The position numbers were made by a program, and so were the translations under genes. Positions 1 through 7,515 of a stretch of 9,947 bases of DNA are shown one piece after another (positions within the stretch are counted from its first letter, which is position 1; the number at the start of each line of letters is the position of its first letter). The DNA lies in assembly GCA_030668345.1 (NCBI GenBank), contig DAOUUD010000048.1:1-9947 (forward strand), read 5' to 3'. The stretch is from Candidatus Cloacimonadota bacterium. Lineage in GTDB: Bacteria; Cloacimonadota; Cloacimonadia; Cloacimonadales; TCS61. The notes under the pieces are model-generated. The model had not been told where the DNA came from. It did not search any database and saw nothing but the letters and a program-made list of their open reading frames with translations.

Positions 1-5
1 ATATT

Positions 6-32
6 AAAAATGGCATAGCAACAAGCTACGCC
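6..32 (-). terminator. Intrinsic terminator after the lon/small-gene pair
   Basis: Read on the minus strand, GGCGTAGC pairs with GCTATGCC (plus positions 25-32 and 12-19) around a 5-nt TTGTT loop. The 8-bp stem contains one G-U wobble and is followed almost at once by TTTTT (plus 6-10). It lies about 46 nt beyond the stop codon of the small gene, where the lon transcript would be expected to end. On the plus strand a run of nine T (42-50) follows 9 nt after the stem, so it may also stop transcripts coming the other way. Confidence 0.75.
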
Positions 33-78
33 TATTAAAAATTTTTTTTTGTTATTTGATAATATTATTTATCAGCTT

Positions 79-312
79 TTATAGTTCCCAATCCTTCAAG
101 GCATCGATAAGATCATTAAAATACTTCACATAATCGGGTGCTACATCTACCTGCAGGATAGGCTGGTTTTTATCTGGAGTTGTATAGTTGCACCATCCCT
201 CAAATGATTCCAGAAAATATCCCAGATAGATCAGTTCATCTTTTTGAACCCGAATAAGAATTCTTTCCGTATCATCTTCGAGTTGTTGTTTTTCTTTAAT
301 CTCGAAATTCAC
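79..312 (-). CDS. Small conserved-type protein (DUF4911-like), coupled to lon
   Basis: This 77-residue protein has no signal peptide, membrane segment or cysteine pair (one Cys, at residue 41). After a charged N-terminus it shows a beta-alpha-beta pattern: RILIRVQKDE, then YLGYFLESFEGWCNY, then LQVDVAPDY and a C-terminal helix. That layout resembles the short DUF4911 family of unknown function; the assignment is from memory of the pattern, not a search. The start is GTG (plus 310-312), because no in-frame ATG exists and a Shine-Dalgarno-like AAGGTGG (plus 316-322) overlaps the lon stop codon. Only 8 nt separate it from lon, so it is almost certainly on the lon mRNA and may be translated by ribosomes finishing lon. 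Its function is unknown; a role as a Lon adaptor or substrate would be speculation. Confidence 0.8.
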   Translation of the reverse strand: MNFEIKEKQQLEDDTERILIRVQKDELIYLGYFLESFEGWCNYTTPDKNQPILQVDVAPDYVKYFNDLIDALKDWEL

Positions 313-320
313 TTGCCACC

Positions 321-2669
321 TTATTTTAGTACATGCTCCAGAACTTCCTTAACATTATCCACCAGAATAATGTTCAGTCTTTTTTTGATCTCTTCCTGAA
401 TTTCGGTTAAATTAGGTTCATTTTTACGTGGAATGATAATATTCTTGATCTTAGCTCTTTTAGCGGCAATAAGCTTTTCTGCCAAACCACCAATGGGAAG
501 GACATTACCGGAAAGTGTTATCTCACCTGTCATAGCAAAGTTATGCTTGATCTTTCGAGATGACAGTGCCGAAACAATTGCAACTATTATCGTAACACCG
601 GCAGATGGTCCGTCTTTGGGAACAGCCCCCTCGGGGATATGAAGATGTAGATCATTTTCTTTATAAAATTCTTCATTGATACCATAATGCCGGGCATGTT
701 GACGGGCATAACTGAAGGCAGCCTGAGCTGATTCCTGCATTACATCACCCAATTGTCCGGTTAATTTTAATTTTCCTGTTCCTTTCAATTTTATCACTTC
801 AATCTGCAGGGTCTCACCGCCAAAACGCGTCCAGGCAAGACCGGTAACCACCCCCACTGTATCTTTGCGGTTGACCTCGGAATACAAGTGTTTGGGAATA
901 CCCAGATAGTGTTCCAGGTTGGAATTTTTAATAGTAACTTTCTTTTTAGTATTTCCCTCTACACATTGCTTGGCAACTTTTCGTAAGATCTTAGCGATTT
1001 GCCGTTCCAATTCGCGTACACCAGCTTCCCTGGTATATAATTTGATAATCTTTTCCAATGCGGTTTTTTGGTATGAAAGTTCTATCTTGCCGTGGAGATC
1101 ATATTCTTCTAATACTTTGGGTACCAGATGTTTTGTAGCAATATTGATCTTTTCAAAAGCTGTGTAGCCGGGCAGTTCAATAACTTCCATACGGTCCAGA
1201 AGCGGTTGTGGAATGGAATTAAGTGTATTGGCAGTAGTAATAAAGATCACCTGGGAAAGGTCGTATTCGAAATCGAGGTAATGATCGCGGAAAGAATAAT
1301 TCTGTTCCGGGTCCAGCACTTCCAGAAGTGCGGAAGCCGGGTCACCCCGAAAATCCATACTCATCTTATCAACCTCATCCATCATAATAAGAGGATTGAT
1401 GGTTCCGGCTTTTTTCATACTTTGAATTATCATCCCGGGAAGAGCGCCTACATAAGTACGGCGATGACCGCGAATTTCAGCCTCATCACGAACTCCACCC
1501 AGAGAAAGTCGTACAAATTTCCTTTTCATAGCCCGGGCAATGGATTTTCCCAGAGAGGTTTTCCCCACACCGGGAGGTCCCACAAAGCAGAGGATCTGTC
1601 CTTTCATTTTTTTTGTCAGTTTAACTACTGCCAGGTATTCCAGGATGCGTTCTTTTACTTTTGTTAATCCGTAATGGTCTTCATCCAGTATTTTCTGTGC
1701 AGTACCAAGAGTGAACTCTTTCAATTCCGGTTCATCCCAGGGTAGATCAAGAATCCAGGTAAGATAAGTATGAGTAACCGAATATTCCGGAGAATAGGTG
1801 CTCATGCGGGAAAAACGGTTAAGTTCATCTTCAGCTTTCTTACGTGCTTCAGGGCTTAGATTTACTTTTTTTACCCTTTCCTGGAAATCGAGCAGATCGG
1901 TTTTTTCTTCTTTAACCATACCCAGTTCTTTATGGATGGCTTTTAGTTGTTCGGTTAGATAATATTCTTTCTGCAGTTTATTCAGCCTGGTTTTCACCGT
2001 GCCATCTATTTTATATTCCAACTTTAGAATCTGGATCTCTTCCGTTACTATCCTATATATCTGACTGATCGATTCAAACAAATCGTCTATTTCGAAAAAA
2101 CTTTGCTTCTTTTTTGTTTCCAATTGGATATTCGCCAGTGCATAGTAAAAGAATTCGGCAGGTCTCGTTGTTTCATTTAACGGTATTAATGCTTCTTCGG
2201 GTATGGCTTTATTTAGATTCACATATTGTTTAAATATCTTTTTGAAAGAGCGTATTAATGCTTCTGTTTCCACTTTTTCATGATGATGGGTCTTATCTAC
2301 CTTCAGGTAATAAGCATTCAAATAATCTTTATTCCGGTAGTAGCGTTCCACCAATACACGATTTGTACCTTCCACAAGCAGGCGTATATTACCGTCCGGA
2401 AGTTTTAGGAATTGCAGGATCGTACAAAGTGTGCCCATGCGATATAGATTTTTCGCTTTGGGACTTTCATCATATTCGGTAAGCTGTTTCTGAGATACAC
2501 AGATGATCTGTTTTTCACTTACCAGACTCGCTTCAGCCGCTCGAATAGATTGCACTCTACCTACCAGCAGAGGAGTTATAGTATATGGTAATACCAGCGT
2601 ATTCCTGAGTGGAATTACAGGTAACAGCCCATAATCATTCTCATTTATTATCATATCTTTTCTCGCCAT
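321..2669 (-). CDS. lon: ATP-dependent LonA protease
   Basis: Lon is a cytoplasmic AAA+ serine protease that unfolds and degrades damaged and regulatory proteins as a hexamer. All LonA parts are visible in its 782 residues, close to the 784 of E. coli Lon. The N-terminal substrate-binding domain spans about 15-210 (starting LLPVIPLRN), followed by a helical linker at about 210-310. The AAA+ domain has Walker A GPPGVGKT (364-371), Walker B LIMMDE (ending D431-E432) and a sensor-2 region around TREAGVRELER (546-556). The C-terminal protease domain carries Ser689 in PKDGPSAG and Lys732 in GGLAEKLIAAKR, 43 residues apart as in the known Ser/Lys dyad. The ATG start is supported by GGAGG (plus 2675-2679) five nt upstream. 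It sits between a patatin-like gene (67-nt gap) and a small gene (8-nt gap). Nothing essential is missing. Confidence 0.98.
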   Translation of the reverse strand: MARKDMIINENDYGLLPVIPLRNTLVLPYTITPLLVGRVQSIRAAEASLVSEKQIICVSQKQLTEYDESPKAKNLYRMGTLCTILQFLKLPDGNIRLLVEGTNRVLVERYYRNKDYLNAYYLKVDKTHHHEKVETEALIRSFKKIFKQYVNLNKAIPEEALIPLNETTRPAEFFYYALANIQLETKKKQSFFEIDDLFESISQIYRIVTEEIQILKLEYKIDGTVKTRLNKLQKEYYLTEQLKAIHKELGMVKEEKTDLLDFQERVKKVNLSPEARKKAEDELNRFSRMSTYSPEYSVTHTYLTWILDLPWDEPELKEFTLGTAQKILDEDHYGLTKVKERILEYLAVVKLTKKMKGQILCFVGPPGVGKTSLGKSIARAMKRKFVRLSLGGVRDEAEIRGHRRTYVGALPGMIIQSMKKAGTINPLIMMDEVDKMSMDFRGDPASALLEVLDPEQNYSFRDHYLDFEYDLSQVIFITTANTLNSIPQPLLDRMEVIELPGYTAFEKINIATKHLVPKVLEEYDLHGKIELSYQKTALEKIIKLYTREAGVRELERQIAKILRKVAKQCVEGNTKKKVTIKNSNLEHYLGIPKHLYSEVNRKDTVGVVTGLAWTRFGGETLQIEVIKLKGTGKLKLTGQLGDVMQESAQAAFSYARQHARHYGINEEFYKENDLHLHIPEGAVPKDGPSAGVTIIVAIVSALSSRKIKHNFAMTGEITLSGNVLPIGGLAEKLIAAKRAKIKNIIIPRKNEPNLTEIQEEIKKRLNIILVDNVKEVLEHVLK

Positions 2670-2706
2670 TTAAGCCTCCAGTAGTACAATAACGAAATTA
2701 GATTAA

Positions 2707-2727
2707 TTGACAAAGATTTTATGTCAA
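2707..2727 (-). promoter_or_regulatory. Inverted repeat and possible promoter upstream of lon
   Basis: The gap between the patatin gene and lon contains TTGACA (2707-2712) and TGTCAA (2722-2727), perfect 6-bp arms around a 9-nt spacer. On the minus strand the first-read arm is a perfect -35 hexamer, but no good -10 stands 17 nt after it. Using the second arm (TTGTCA) as -35, TATTGT lies 16 nt downstream and matches 4 of 6 -10 positions. The repeat is about 40 nt upstream of the lon start, so it could be a lon promoter with an overlapping operator or a weak hairpin. It does not resemble CIRCE (TTAGCACTC-N9-GAGTGCTAA). Confidence 0.35.
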
Positions 2728-2736
2728 ATGTAAAAT

Positions 2737-4872
2737 TTATCTTTTTGAAAATTCGAAAGGATCGAATTCATATCCTATAGATAAATAGTAATAACTTCTA
2801 CCGTCTTCATCCAATGCAATTCCAGCACGTATTGGACCCACCAGGGTTTTATAACCTATCTTCACCCCGGCAGCTTTATAGAGATATTTTTCCGGCTGCC
2901 AATAATCTATATTTCCCAGGTTAAGTGTGTTAATCTGCAGATCAATAAAGAGATTCCTGATAAATTGAAGTCTAAATGCAAGAGTATTTATTTTGTATAT
3001 CGGTGCACTTTTCTCTTTTGATTTCAGTCCCAGATAACTATCTATACCACCTATATAAAAAGGATCAAAATTATCGGTATAATTTTCGAAATGAGACCCA
3101 TATTCAAACTGATATTTCATGGAAAGATTCTTCCCAAAAGGCAGAAGAAATCTGAGTCGGGAATAAAACTTTTTGTTACCTTCTTCACTGTAAACATCTT
3201 TTCTGGAAGTGGTATATTTTGCCAGGAACTGTGTACCGCTCATGGGAAAAACAAAATCATCCAGACTCTCATGGTAGAGTTTCAACCCGATTCCGGTTGA
3301 GTGAAATTCACTTTCATCGAATTCTGCAATATCCCGGTACACTTTCGATCTATAGCCATAGCCGTAAGCTTCTGCTATTATTGCCTTTGTAATGTATAAT
3401 CCTACTCCGGAAGTAGCTCCGTATTCCAGAGATATGACGCTGTTTGTTTTTTCATGATCTTCGTTATAAGAATATAAACGGCTCTCTTTAATATATGGAA
3501 AAAGCCGGAAATATATCCCCCAGTGCTTACCAAAGTTCTTTACGTAATCCAGGTCTACTTCGTTTCGTAATCCTGCCTGAACATTAAAAAGAAGTTTGGA
3601 ATTACTCTGCAGCATATTGTTCAATTCCAGCGTAACTCCTGCTACAAGTTCATTTTCATTGTTATATGAAAGACTGAAACCAAGTTTTTTCCGGTTACGT
3701 TCTTCCACTTTAATGGTTAATTTATAATCGTTCTCAGCTTCTTCGATAACCGGGTAGATATATGTGAAAAGGTTTGAATTGTATGCTTCTCTCACAGCTG
3801 TATAAATATCTTTTCTGGAATAAAGATTGTTCCTTTCCAATCCCAAATATTCTCGAATTTTGGCTTTACTGAGATATTTATTACCCAACACTGTTATGCT
3901 GGAAAATTTAATTTTTTCAGGAAGAAATTCGGTGTTTTTTTTGGTAGTTCTGGCAGGAAACTTATACTCAGAACTTTGAAAAAAATCCCTTGCTGCCAAT
4001 TCACCCAGATCGATTATTTTTTGTTTCTGGGAAAAATCGAGCAATGAAATATTTTCCAGATCCGGTTCGATCAGGAATTCACACGCATCGATCGACTCTC
4101 CGATGTTCCTGGTAATATGCAGGTTTATTGTCTGATCAAGCACATCGATAAGTGATTTCAGTTCTTCTTTACTTCGCAAACCGGAATTGGTTTTGATGCC
4201 AATTATAATATCTGCTCCCATATTTCGTACTGCTTCCACAGGCAGATTTTTAACGATCCCGCCATCCACATAAAGCTGGTTATGCAGTTCAAACGGTTTG
4301 ATAATGGACGGAAAGGACATCGAAGCCCGGATGACTTCATGAAGAGAACCTTCTTCAAATACCGTCATTTCCCCTGTTAAAATATTGGTTGCCACACAAC
4401 GGAATGGAATAGGAAGTTCATCAAAATCATTAATATGGTTGACCGGATAGAAGATTTCAAATAGCTTATTGACAAGATTATTTCCCGAGAGGAAAGCCTG
4501 CGGTAATCTGGGGATGAATTCATCATCTAAGGCAAAATAGATATTGGCAAAAGGTCCCCAGCGTTTCTCGCCGATGTAAACATCTTCCCGGCAGATCTTT
4601 TCATCAAATATTTCTTCCCAGGCTATACCCAGAACAATCTCTTCGATCTCTGCACCGGAATAACCCATGGCATATAATCCGCCGATGATTGCACCTGTGC
4701 TGGTGCCGGCAATGCAATCTACAGGTATTTCAAGTTCATCGATAACTTTTAGGACACCTATGTGAGCTAACCCGCGGGCACCGCCTCCACTTAATGCCAG
4801 CCCAATCTTCTCCTGACAGAAAATATTCAATGCCATCATCAAAACAAGAACAACCAAATTTATTCTTTTCAT
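2737..4872 (-). CDS. Patatin-like phospholipase with POTRA and outer-membrane barrel (type Vd-like)
   Basis: The 711-residue protein has the PlpD architecture. A signal peptide (about 1-20, MKR then a hydrophobic run) comes first, then a patatin lipase domain (about 21-300). A POTRA domain (about 320-393, IKFSSITVLGNKYLS) and a BamA-like beta-barrel (about 394-711) rich in alternating aromatic strands follow. The patatin catalytic elements are intact: oxyanion loop GGGARG (29-34), nucleophile Ser58 in GTSTG, and Asp203 in the DGG motif. The family hydrolyses acyl esters of lipids, and the barrel is thought to anchor or translocate the lipase at the outer membrane (type Vd secretion). The last clear strand, YYYLSIGYEF, is followed by a short DPFEFSKR tail. 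The ATG start has a moderate GGGGTG ribosome site about 7 nt upstream. It lies between hppA, behind a terminator hairpin, and lon. Its substrate and whether the lipase is surface-exposed or periplasmic cannot be read from sequence. Confidence 0.93.
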   Translation of the reverse strand: MKRINLVVLVLMMALNIFCQEKIGLALSGGGARGLAHIGVLKVIDELEIPVDCIAGTSTGAIIGGLYAMGYSGAEIEEIVLGIAWEEIFDEKICREDVYIGEKRWGPFANIYFALDDEFIPRLPQAFLSGNNLVNKLFEIFYPVNHINDFDELPIPFRCVATNILTGEMTVFEEGSLHEVIRASMSFPSIIKPFELHNQLYVDGGIVKNLPVEAVRNMGADIIIGIKTNSGLRSKEELKSLIDVLDQTINLHITRNIGESIDACEFLIEPDLENISLLDFSQKQKIIDLGELAARDFFQSSEYKFPARTTKKNTEFLPEKIKFSSITVLGNKYLSKAKIREYLGLERNNLYSRKDIYTAVREAYNSNLFTYIYPVIEEAENDYKLTIKVEERNRKKLGFSLSYNNENELVAGVTLELNNMLQSNSKLLFNVQAGLRNEVDLDYVKNFGKHWGIYFRLFPYIKESRLYSYNEDHEKTNSVISLEYGATSGVGLYITKAIIAEAYGYGYRSKVYRDIAEFDESEFHSTGIGLKLYHESLDDFVFPMSGTQFLAKYTTSRKDVYSEEGNKKFYSRLRFLLPFGKNLSMKYQFEYGSHFENYTDNFDPFYIGGIDSYLGLKSKEKSAPIYKINTLAFRLQFIRNLFIDLQINTLNLGNIDYWQPEKYLYKAAGVKIGYKTLVGPIRAGIALDEDGRSYYYLSIGYEFDPFEFSKR

Positions 4873-4901
4873 ATTAAAACACCCCGATGAACAAAATAAA
4901 G

Positions 4902-4930
4902 AACTTGCCAGTACAAAAAACTGGCAAGTT
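4902..4930 (-). terminator. Perfect hairpin after hppA, probable terminator
   Basis: Positions 4902-4912 and 4920-4930 form a perfect 11-bp stem (AACTTGCCAGT with ACTGGCAAGTT) around a 7-nt loop. It begins 29 nt after the hppA stop codon and ends about 30 nt before the patatin start. On the minus strand it is followed by CTTTATTTTG, a broken U-tract. On the plus strand it is followed by TTTATTTTTT, a better one. It probably ends or attenuates hppA transcription, and could also protect the hppA 3' end or work in both directions. Confidence 0.7.
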
Positions 4931-4959
4931 TATTTTTTATGTCTTGCTGAAAAGCTTTC

Positions 4960-7281
4960 TTATTCCCGTATCTCTTCAACCTGTATATCGAATTCTTCAT
5001 CCAATATTTCTTCTTCGATATTCTGCTCTATTGCCGGTTTTTCCTTCTTCCCGCTGTAAATAGATTCTACTATGGGAGAATAGGCAACGATGAGACCGGC
5101 AAAAACAATGCTGACCATGCTCATAAGTTTTATGAGGATATTGATGGAAGGACCGGAAGTATCTTTGAACGGATCACCAACGGTATCACCAACTATGGTT
5201 GCTTTGTGGAAATCAGAACCCTTTCCCCCATAGTGTCCGGTTTCAACATATTTTTTTGCATTATCCCAGGCACCTCCAGCGTTGTTCATCATAACCGCCA
5301 GCACAAAACCTGTTGTTAATCCTCCCGTTAAAACTCCCATCACCCCCGCAACACCTGTTATCATGCCGATAACAATAGGTGTGAGAATTCCCAAAAGAGC
5401 AGGAGCAACCATCTCTTTTTGAGCTCCAACTGTAGATATATGAACACATTTTGCATATTCAGGTTCTGCTGTACCTTCCAGAATTCCCGGTATTTCTTTG
5501 AATTGACGGCGTACTTCCGCCACCATTGCACCGGCTGCCCGTCCCACTGCTTTCATTGTGAGAGCAGCAAAAACAAATGTTACCATCGCTCCCATAAAAA
5601 TACCTATAAGAAACTTGGGATTCATTAAATTTATTTGATAATAACTTACAAAATCTGCAATTGTGGCATGTGTAATTTCTACAGTTCGAACCACTTCTCC
5701 TGCAAAAGTAATATCCAGGAATTTTTGTCCGGCAAAGATCAACCCTACTCTCACTTCTTCAAGGTAGGCTGCCAGAAGCGCCATCGCTGTAAGTGCAGCA
5801 GAACCGATGGCAAAACCTTTTCCTGTGGCTGCTGTTGTATTTCCCACTGAATCAAGATCATCCGTTCTTTTCCTAACTTCCTTGGGAAGCTTGCACATTT
5901 CTGCATTTCCACCTGCATTATCTGCTATCGGTCCAAACGCATCCATAGCCAATGTTACTCCCAAAGTGGCAAGCATTCCCACAGCTCCAAAGCCAATTCC
6001 GTAAAGTCCCATTTCGGGAGTTGTGAATCCTTTACTCACGCTAAAGGCAGCCATGATGGCAATTCCAATAATAATAACCGGTGCTGCTACGGATTTCATT
6101 CCCACGGCAAGACCATCGATGATAACTGTTGCCGGTCCGAATTCTGCCTGTTTTGCAATTCCACGCGTGGGAGCATAACTGTGTGAAGTTGAGCGTTCAG
6201 TAAAAAAACCGATCAGTATCCCTGCAAAAAGTCCTATCATACTTGCCAGGAAAACACCGAAAGAGTATTCAGCAGGAAGCATGAACTTTGTAACGAAAAA
6301 TGCAACTATAGCAATCAGGATAGAACTTCCGTATACTCCTTTGTTCAAGGCAAACATCAGTTCTTTGGTATCTGCACCTTCCTTGGTGGAAACCATATAA
6401 ATTCCCAGTATAGAAAGGAATGCACCCACACCGGCAAGAACCATGGGAGCAGTTACAAAGCGTATCGCCCAGGAATTCATCAGTTCAGTTCCATGACCGA
6501 AGATCTGCGTTACGGCTGCCATTCCCAATGCTGCTGTTGCCAAAATCGAACCGCAGTATGATTCATAAAGGTCTGCACCCATTCCTGCTACATCGCCCAC
6601 GTTATCTCCCACATTATCTGCGATCGTGGCAGGATTACGCGGATCATCTTCCGGGATTCCAGCTTCCACTTTTCCCACCAGGTCTGCACCCACGTCGGCA
6701 GCTTTTGTGTAGATCCCTCCACCAAGACGTGCAAAAAGTGCCTGAGTGGAAGCTCCCATTCCAAAGCTGAGCATAACCACAGTTATTGTATGAAGGTCCA
6801 ACTTCATAAAATTTTTCATAATAAAAAACCAGGCAGAAATATCTATAAGAGCAAGTCCCACAACTACAAGTCCCATCACGCCCCCAGCACGAAAGGCAAC
6901 TTTCAAGCCTTTATCCAGGCTTTTTGAAGCACCTTGTGCAGTTCTATTGGAAGCAAGGGTAGCCGTATTCATTCCTATCCAGCCGGCAAGTCCACTGAAA
7001 AATCCACCCGTAAGAAATGCAAAAGGAATGAGCCAGTGAAGCACATGCAGAACATGAGCCATGATGTTGAAAAGTATAAATGCACAGACAAAGAAAATTG
7101 CAACGCCTTTGTACTGCTGTTTCAGGTAAGCAAAAGACCCTTCACGAACATATTTTGCTATCTTCTGCATCTGCTCGTTACCGGGATCGCTTTTCTTTAC
7201 ACTTCTATAAAGAACAAATGAAAATATTAATGCCATTATGGCTCCAAAAGGTGCAACATACCAGATCAATGGAATGTTCAT
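4960..7281 (-). CDS. hppA: K+-dependent membrane pyrophosphatase, probably Na+-pumping
   Basis: This 773-residue polytopic inner-membrane enzyme couples PPi hydrolysis to cation export, recovering energy from biosynthetic pyrophosphate. The substrate site is complete: DVGADLVGKVE (196-206), DDPRNPATIADNVGDNVGD (212-230) and the C-terminal DTVGDPFKDTSGPS (699-712). GNTTAATGKG (480-489) carries Ala484 and Gly487 where K+-independent enzymes have Lys and Thr, so K+ dependence is expected. Glu240 in GADLYESY sits where Na+-transporting members carry the gate glutamate, whereas plant H+ pumps have the glutamate one turn later. Na+ or mixed Na+/H+ transport is therefore the best reading. After the last membrane segment there is a roughly 29-residue tail (745-773) with 12 acidic residues, absent from typical members. 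The ATG is preceded by AGGAGG (plus 7289-7294) at about 7 nt. It appears to be a single-gene unit, with a 330-nt gap before it and a hairpin after it. Confidence 0.96.
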   Translation of the reverse strand: MNIPLIWYVAPFGAIMALIFSFVLYRSVKKSDPGNEQMQKIAKYVREGSFAYLKQQYKGVAIFFVCAFILFNIMAHVLHVLHWLIPFAFLTGGFFSGLAGWIGMNTATLASNRTAQGASKSLDKGLKVAFRAGGVMGLVVVGLALIDISAWFFIMKNFMKLDLHTITVVMLSFGMGASTQALFARLGGGIYTKAADVGADLVGKVEAGIPEDDPRNPATIADNVGDNVGDVAGMGADLYESYCGSILATAALGMAAVTQIFGHGTELMNSWAIRFVTAPMVLAGVGAFLSILGIYMVSTKEGADTKELMFALNKGVYGSSILIAIVAFFVTKFMLPAEYSFGVFLASMIGLFAGILIGFFTERSTSHSYAPTRGIAKQAEFGPATVIIDGLAVGMKSVAAPVIIIGIAIMAAFSVSKGFTTPEMGLYGIGFGAVGMLATLGVTLAMDAFGPIADNAGGNAEMCKLPKEVRKRTDDLDSVGNTTAATGKGFAIGSAALTAMALLAAYLEEVRVGLIFAGQKFLDITFAGEVVRTVEITHATIADFVSYYQINLMNPKFLIGIFMGAMVTFVFAALTMKAVGRAAGAMVAEVRRQFKEIPGILEGTAEPEYAKCVHISTVGAQKEMVAPALLGILTPIVIGMITGVAGVMGVLTGGLTTGFVLAVMMNNAGGAWDNAKKYVETGHYGGKGSDFHKATIVGDTVGDPFKDTSGPSINILIKLMSMVSIVFAGLIVAYSPIVESIYSGKKEKPAIEQNIEEEILDEEFDIQVEEIRE

Positions 7282-7339
7282 TAAAAATCCTCCTGCATTA
7301 CTTATTCGCTAAATATGAATGAGACAACAAATTAAGCTC

Positions 7340-7353
7340 ATTATATTTGTCAA
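7340..7353 (-). promoter_or_regulatory. hppA: Possible hppA promoter (-10-like TATAAT)
   Basis: On the minus strand, TATAAT (plus 7340-7345) lies about 60 nt upstream of the hppA ATG, a plausible place for its promoter. A perfect TTGACA (plus 7348-7353) stands only 2 nt before it, so the two cannot act as a normal -35/-10 pair. With a 17-nt spacer the -35 position would fall on GTCGAG (plus 7363-7368), a poor match. That position is the outer arm of the palindrome at 7363-7393, which would fit an activator- or repressor-controlled promoter. The call rests on the hexamer alone. Confidence 0.3.
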
Positions 7354-7362
7354 GAATAGTAG

Positions 7363-7393
7363 CTCGACCTGTAATTCGACCTGGCAGGTCGAG
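7363..7393. repeat. TCGACCTG palindrome cluster upstream of hppA
   Basis: CTCGACCTG (7363-7371) is the perfect complement of CAGGTCGAG (7385-7393), giving a 9-bp stem with a 13-nt loop. Within it, TCGACCTG (7376-7383) and CAGGTCGA (7385-7392) form a perfect 17-bp palindrome centred on G7384. There are thus two direct copies of TCGACCTG and one inverted copy that can pair with either. It lies about 80-110 nt upstream of the hppA start, next to a -10-like hexamer. It may be an operator, a leader structure or a dispersed REP-like element; no flanking direct repeats are seen. Confidence 0.65.
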
Positions 7394-7434
7394 AAAAATT
7401 AGAAAAAGCTGCCGGCTTACTGAAAATGAACCTG

Positions 7435-7470
7435 AACTTGACACAAGTTTGAAAAATCATGTGTTAAGTT
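7435..7470. repeat. Nested inverted repeats AACTTG/CAAGTT
   Basis: AACTTG (7435-7440) and CAAGTT (7444-7449) form a perfect 15-bp palindrome with a 3-nt centre. The same left arm, extended to 7445, pairs with 7460-7470 (TGTGTTAAGTT) as an 11-bp stem around 14 nt. Its single non-Watson-Crick position is a G-U on the plus strand but an A-C mismatch on the minus strand. The two foldings are mutually exclusive. No good U-tract follows on the minus strand, so it is not an obvious terminator for the upstream genes; an operator or switch-like structure is possible. Confidence 0.5.
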
Positions 7471-7489
7471 AATTAGAAAATTTTTCAAC

Positions 7490-7515
7490 GAAAATTAGCA
7501 ACCAGGCTGGTCGCT
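7490..7515 (-). terminator. Probable terminator of the envelope module
   Basis: On the minus strand AGCGACCA (plus 7508-7515) pairs with TGGTTGCT (plus 7497-7504) across a 3-nt GCC loop. The stem has 8 bp with one G-U that pairs only in the minus-strand RNA, and AATTTTCGTT follows. It is about 97 nt past the stop of the barrel gene and is the first hairpin with a following U-run after that gene. The U-tract is short, so termination may be incomplete. Confidence 0.5.

Noticed and set aside
41..50. Run of nine T taken as a homopolymer error or phase-variable tract
   Set aside because: It is intergenic, beyond the small gene stop, and is better explained by terminator sequence; no reading frame depends on it.
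1128..1667. 179-codon plus-strand open frame
   Set aside because: It lies wholly antisense to the Lon AAA+ domain, whose reading is unmistakable; the antisense translation shows no recognisable fold, and codon constraints of lon explain the openness.
4813..4872. Lipoprotein signal in the patatin protein (NIFC at residues 16-19)
   Set aside because: Phe before the Cys does not fit a lipobox, and a C-terminal barrel makes a lipid anchor unnecessary.
6420..6770. 116-codon plus-strand open frame
   Set aside because: Antisense to the conserved pyrophosphatase core; its proline/histidine/leucine-rich translation is typical of a shadow frame.
7340..7353. Perfect TTGACA next to TATAAT read as a sigma-70 promoter
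   Set aside because: Only 2 nt separate the two hexamers, far from the usual 16-18, so they cannot form one promoter; only the TATAAT is kept as a weak candidate.
7363..7393. CRISPR repeat or IS end
   Set aside because: There are only two direct half-sites with no regular spacers, no transposase in the window and no target-site duplication beside it.
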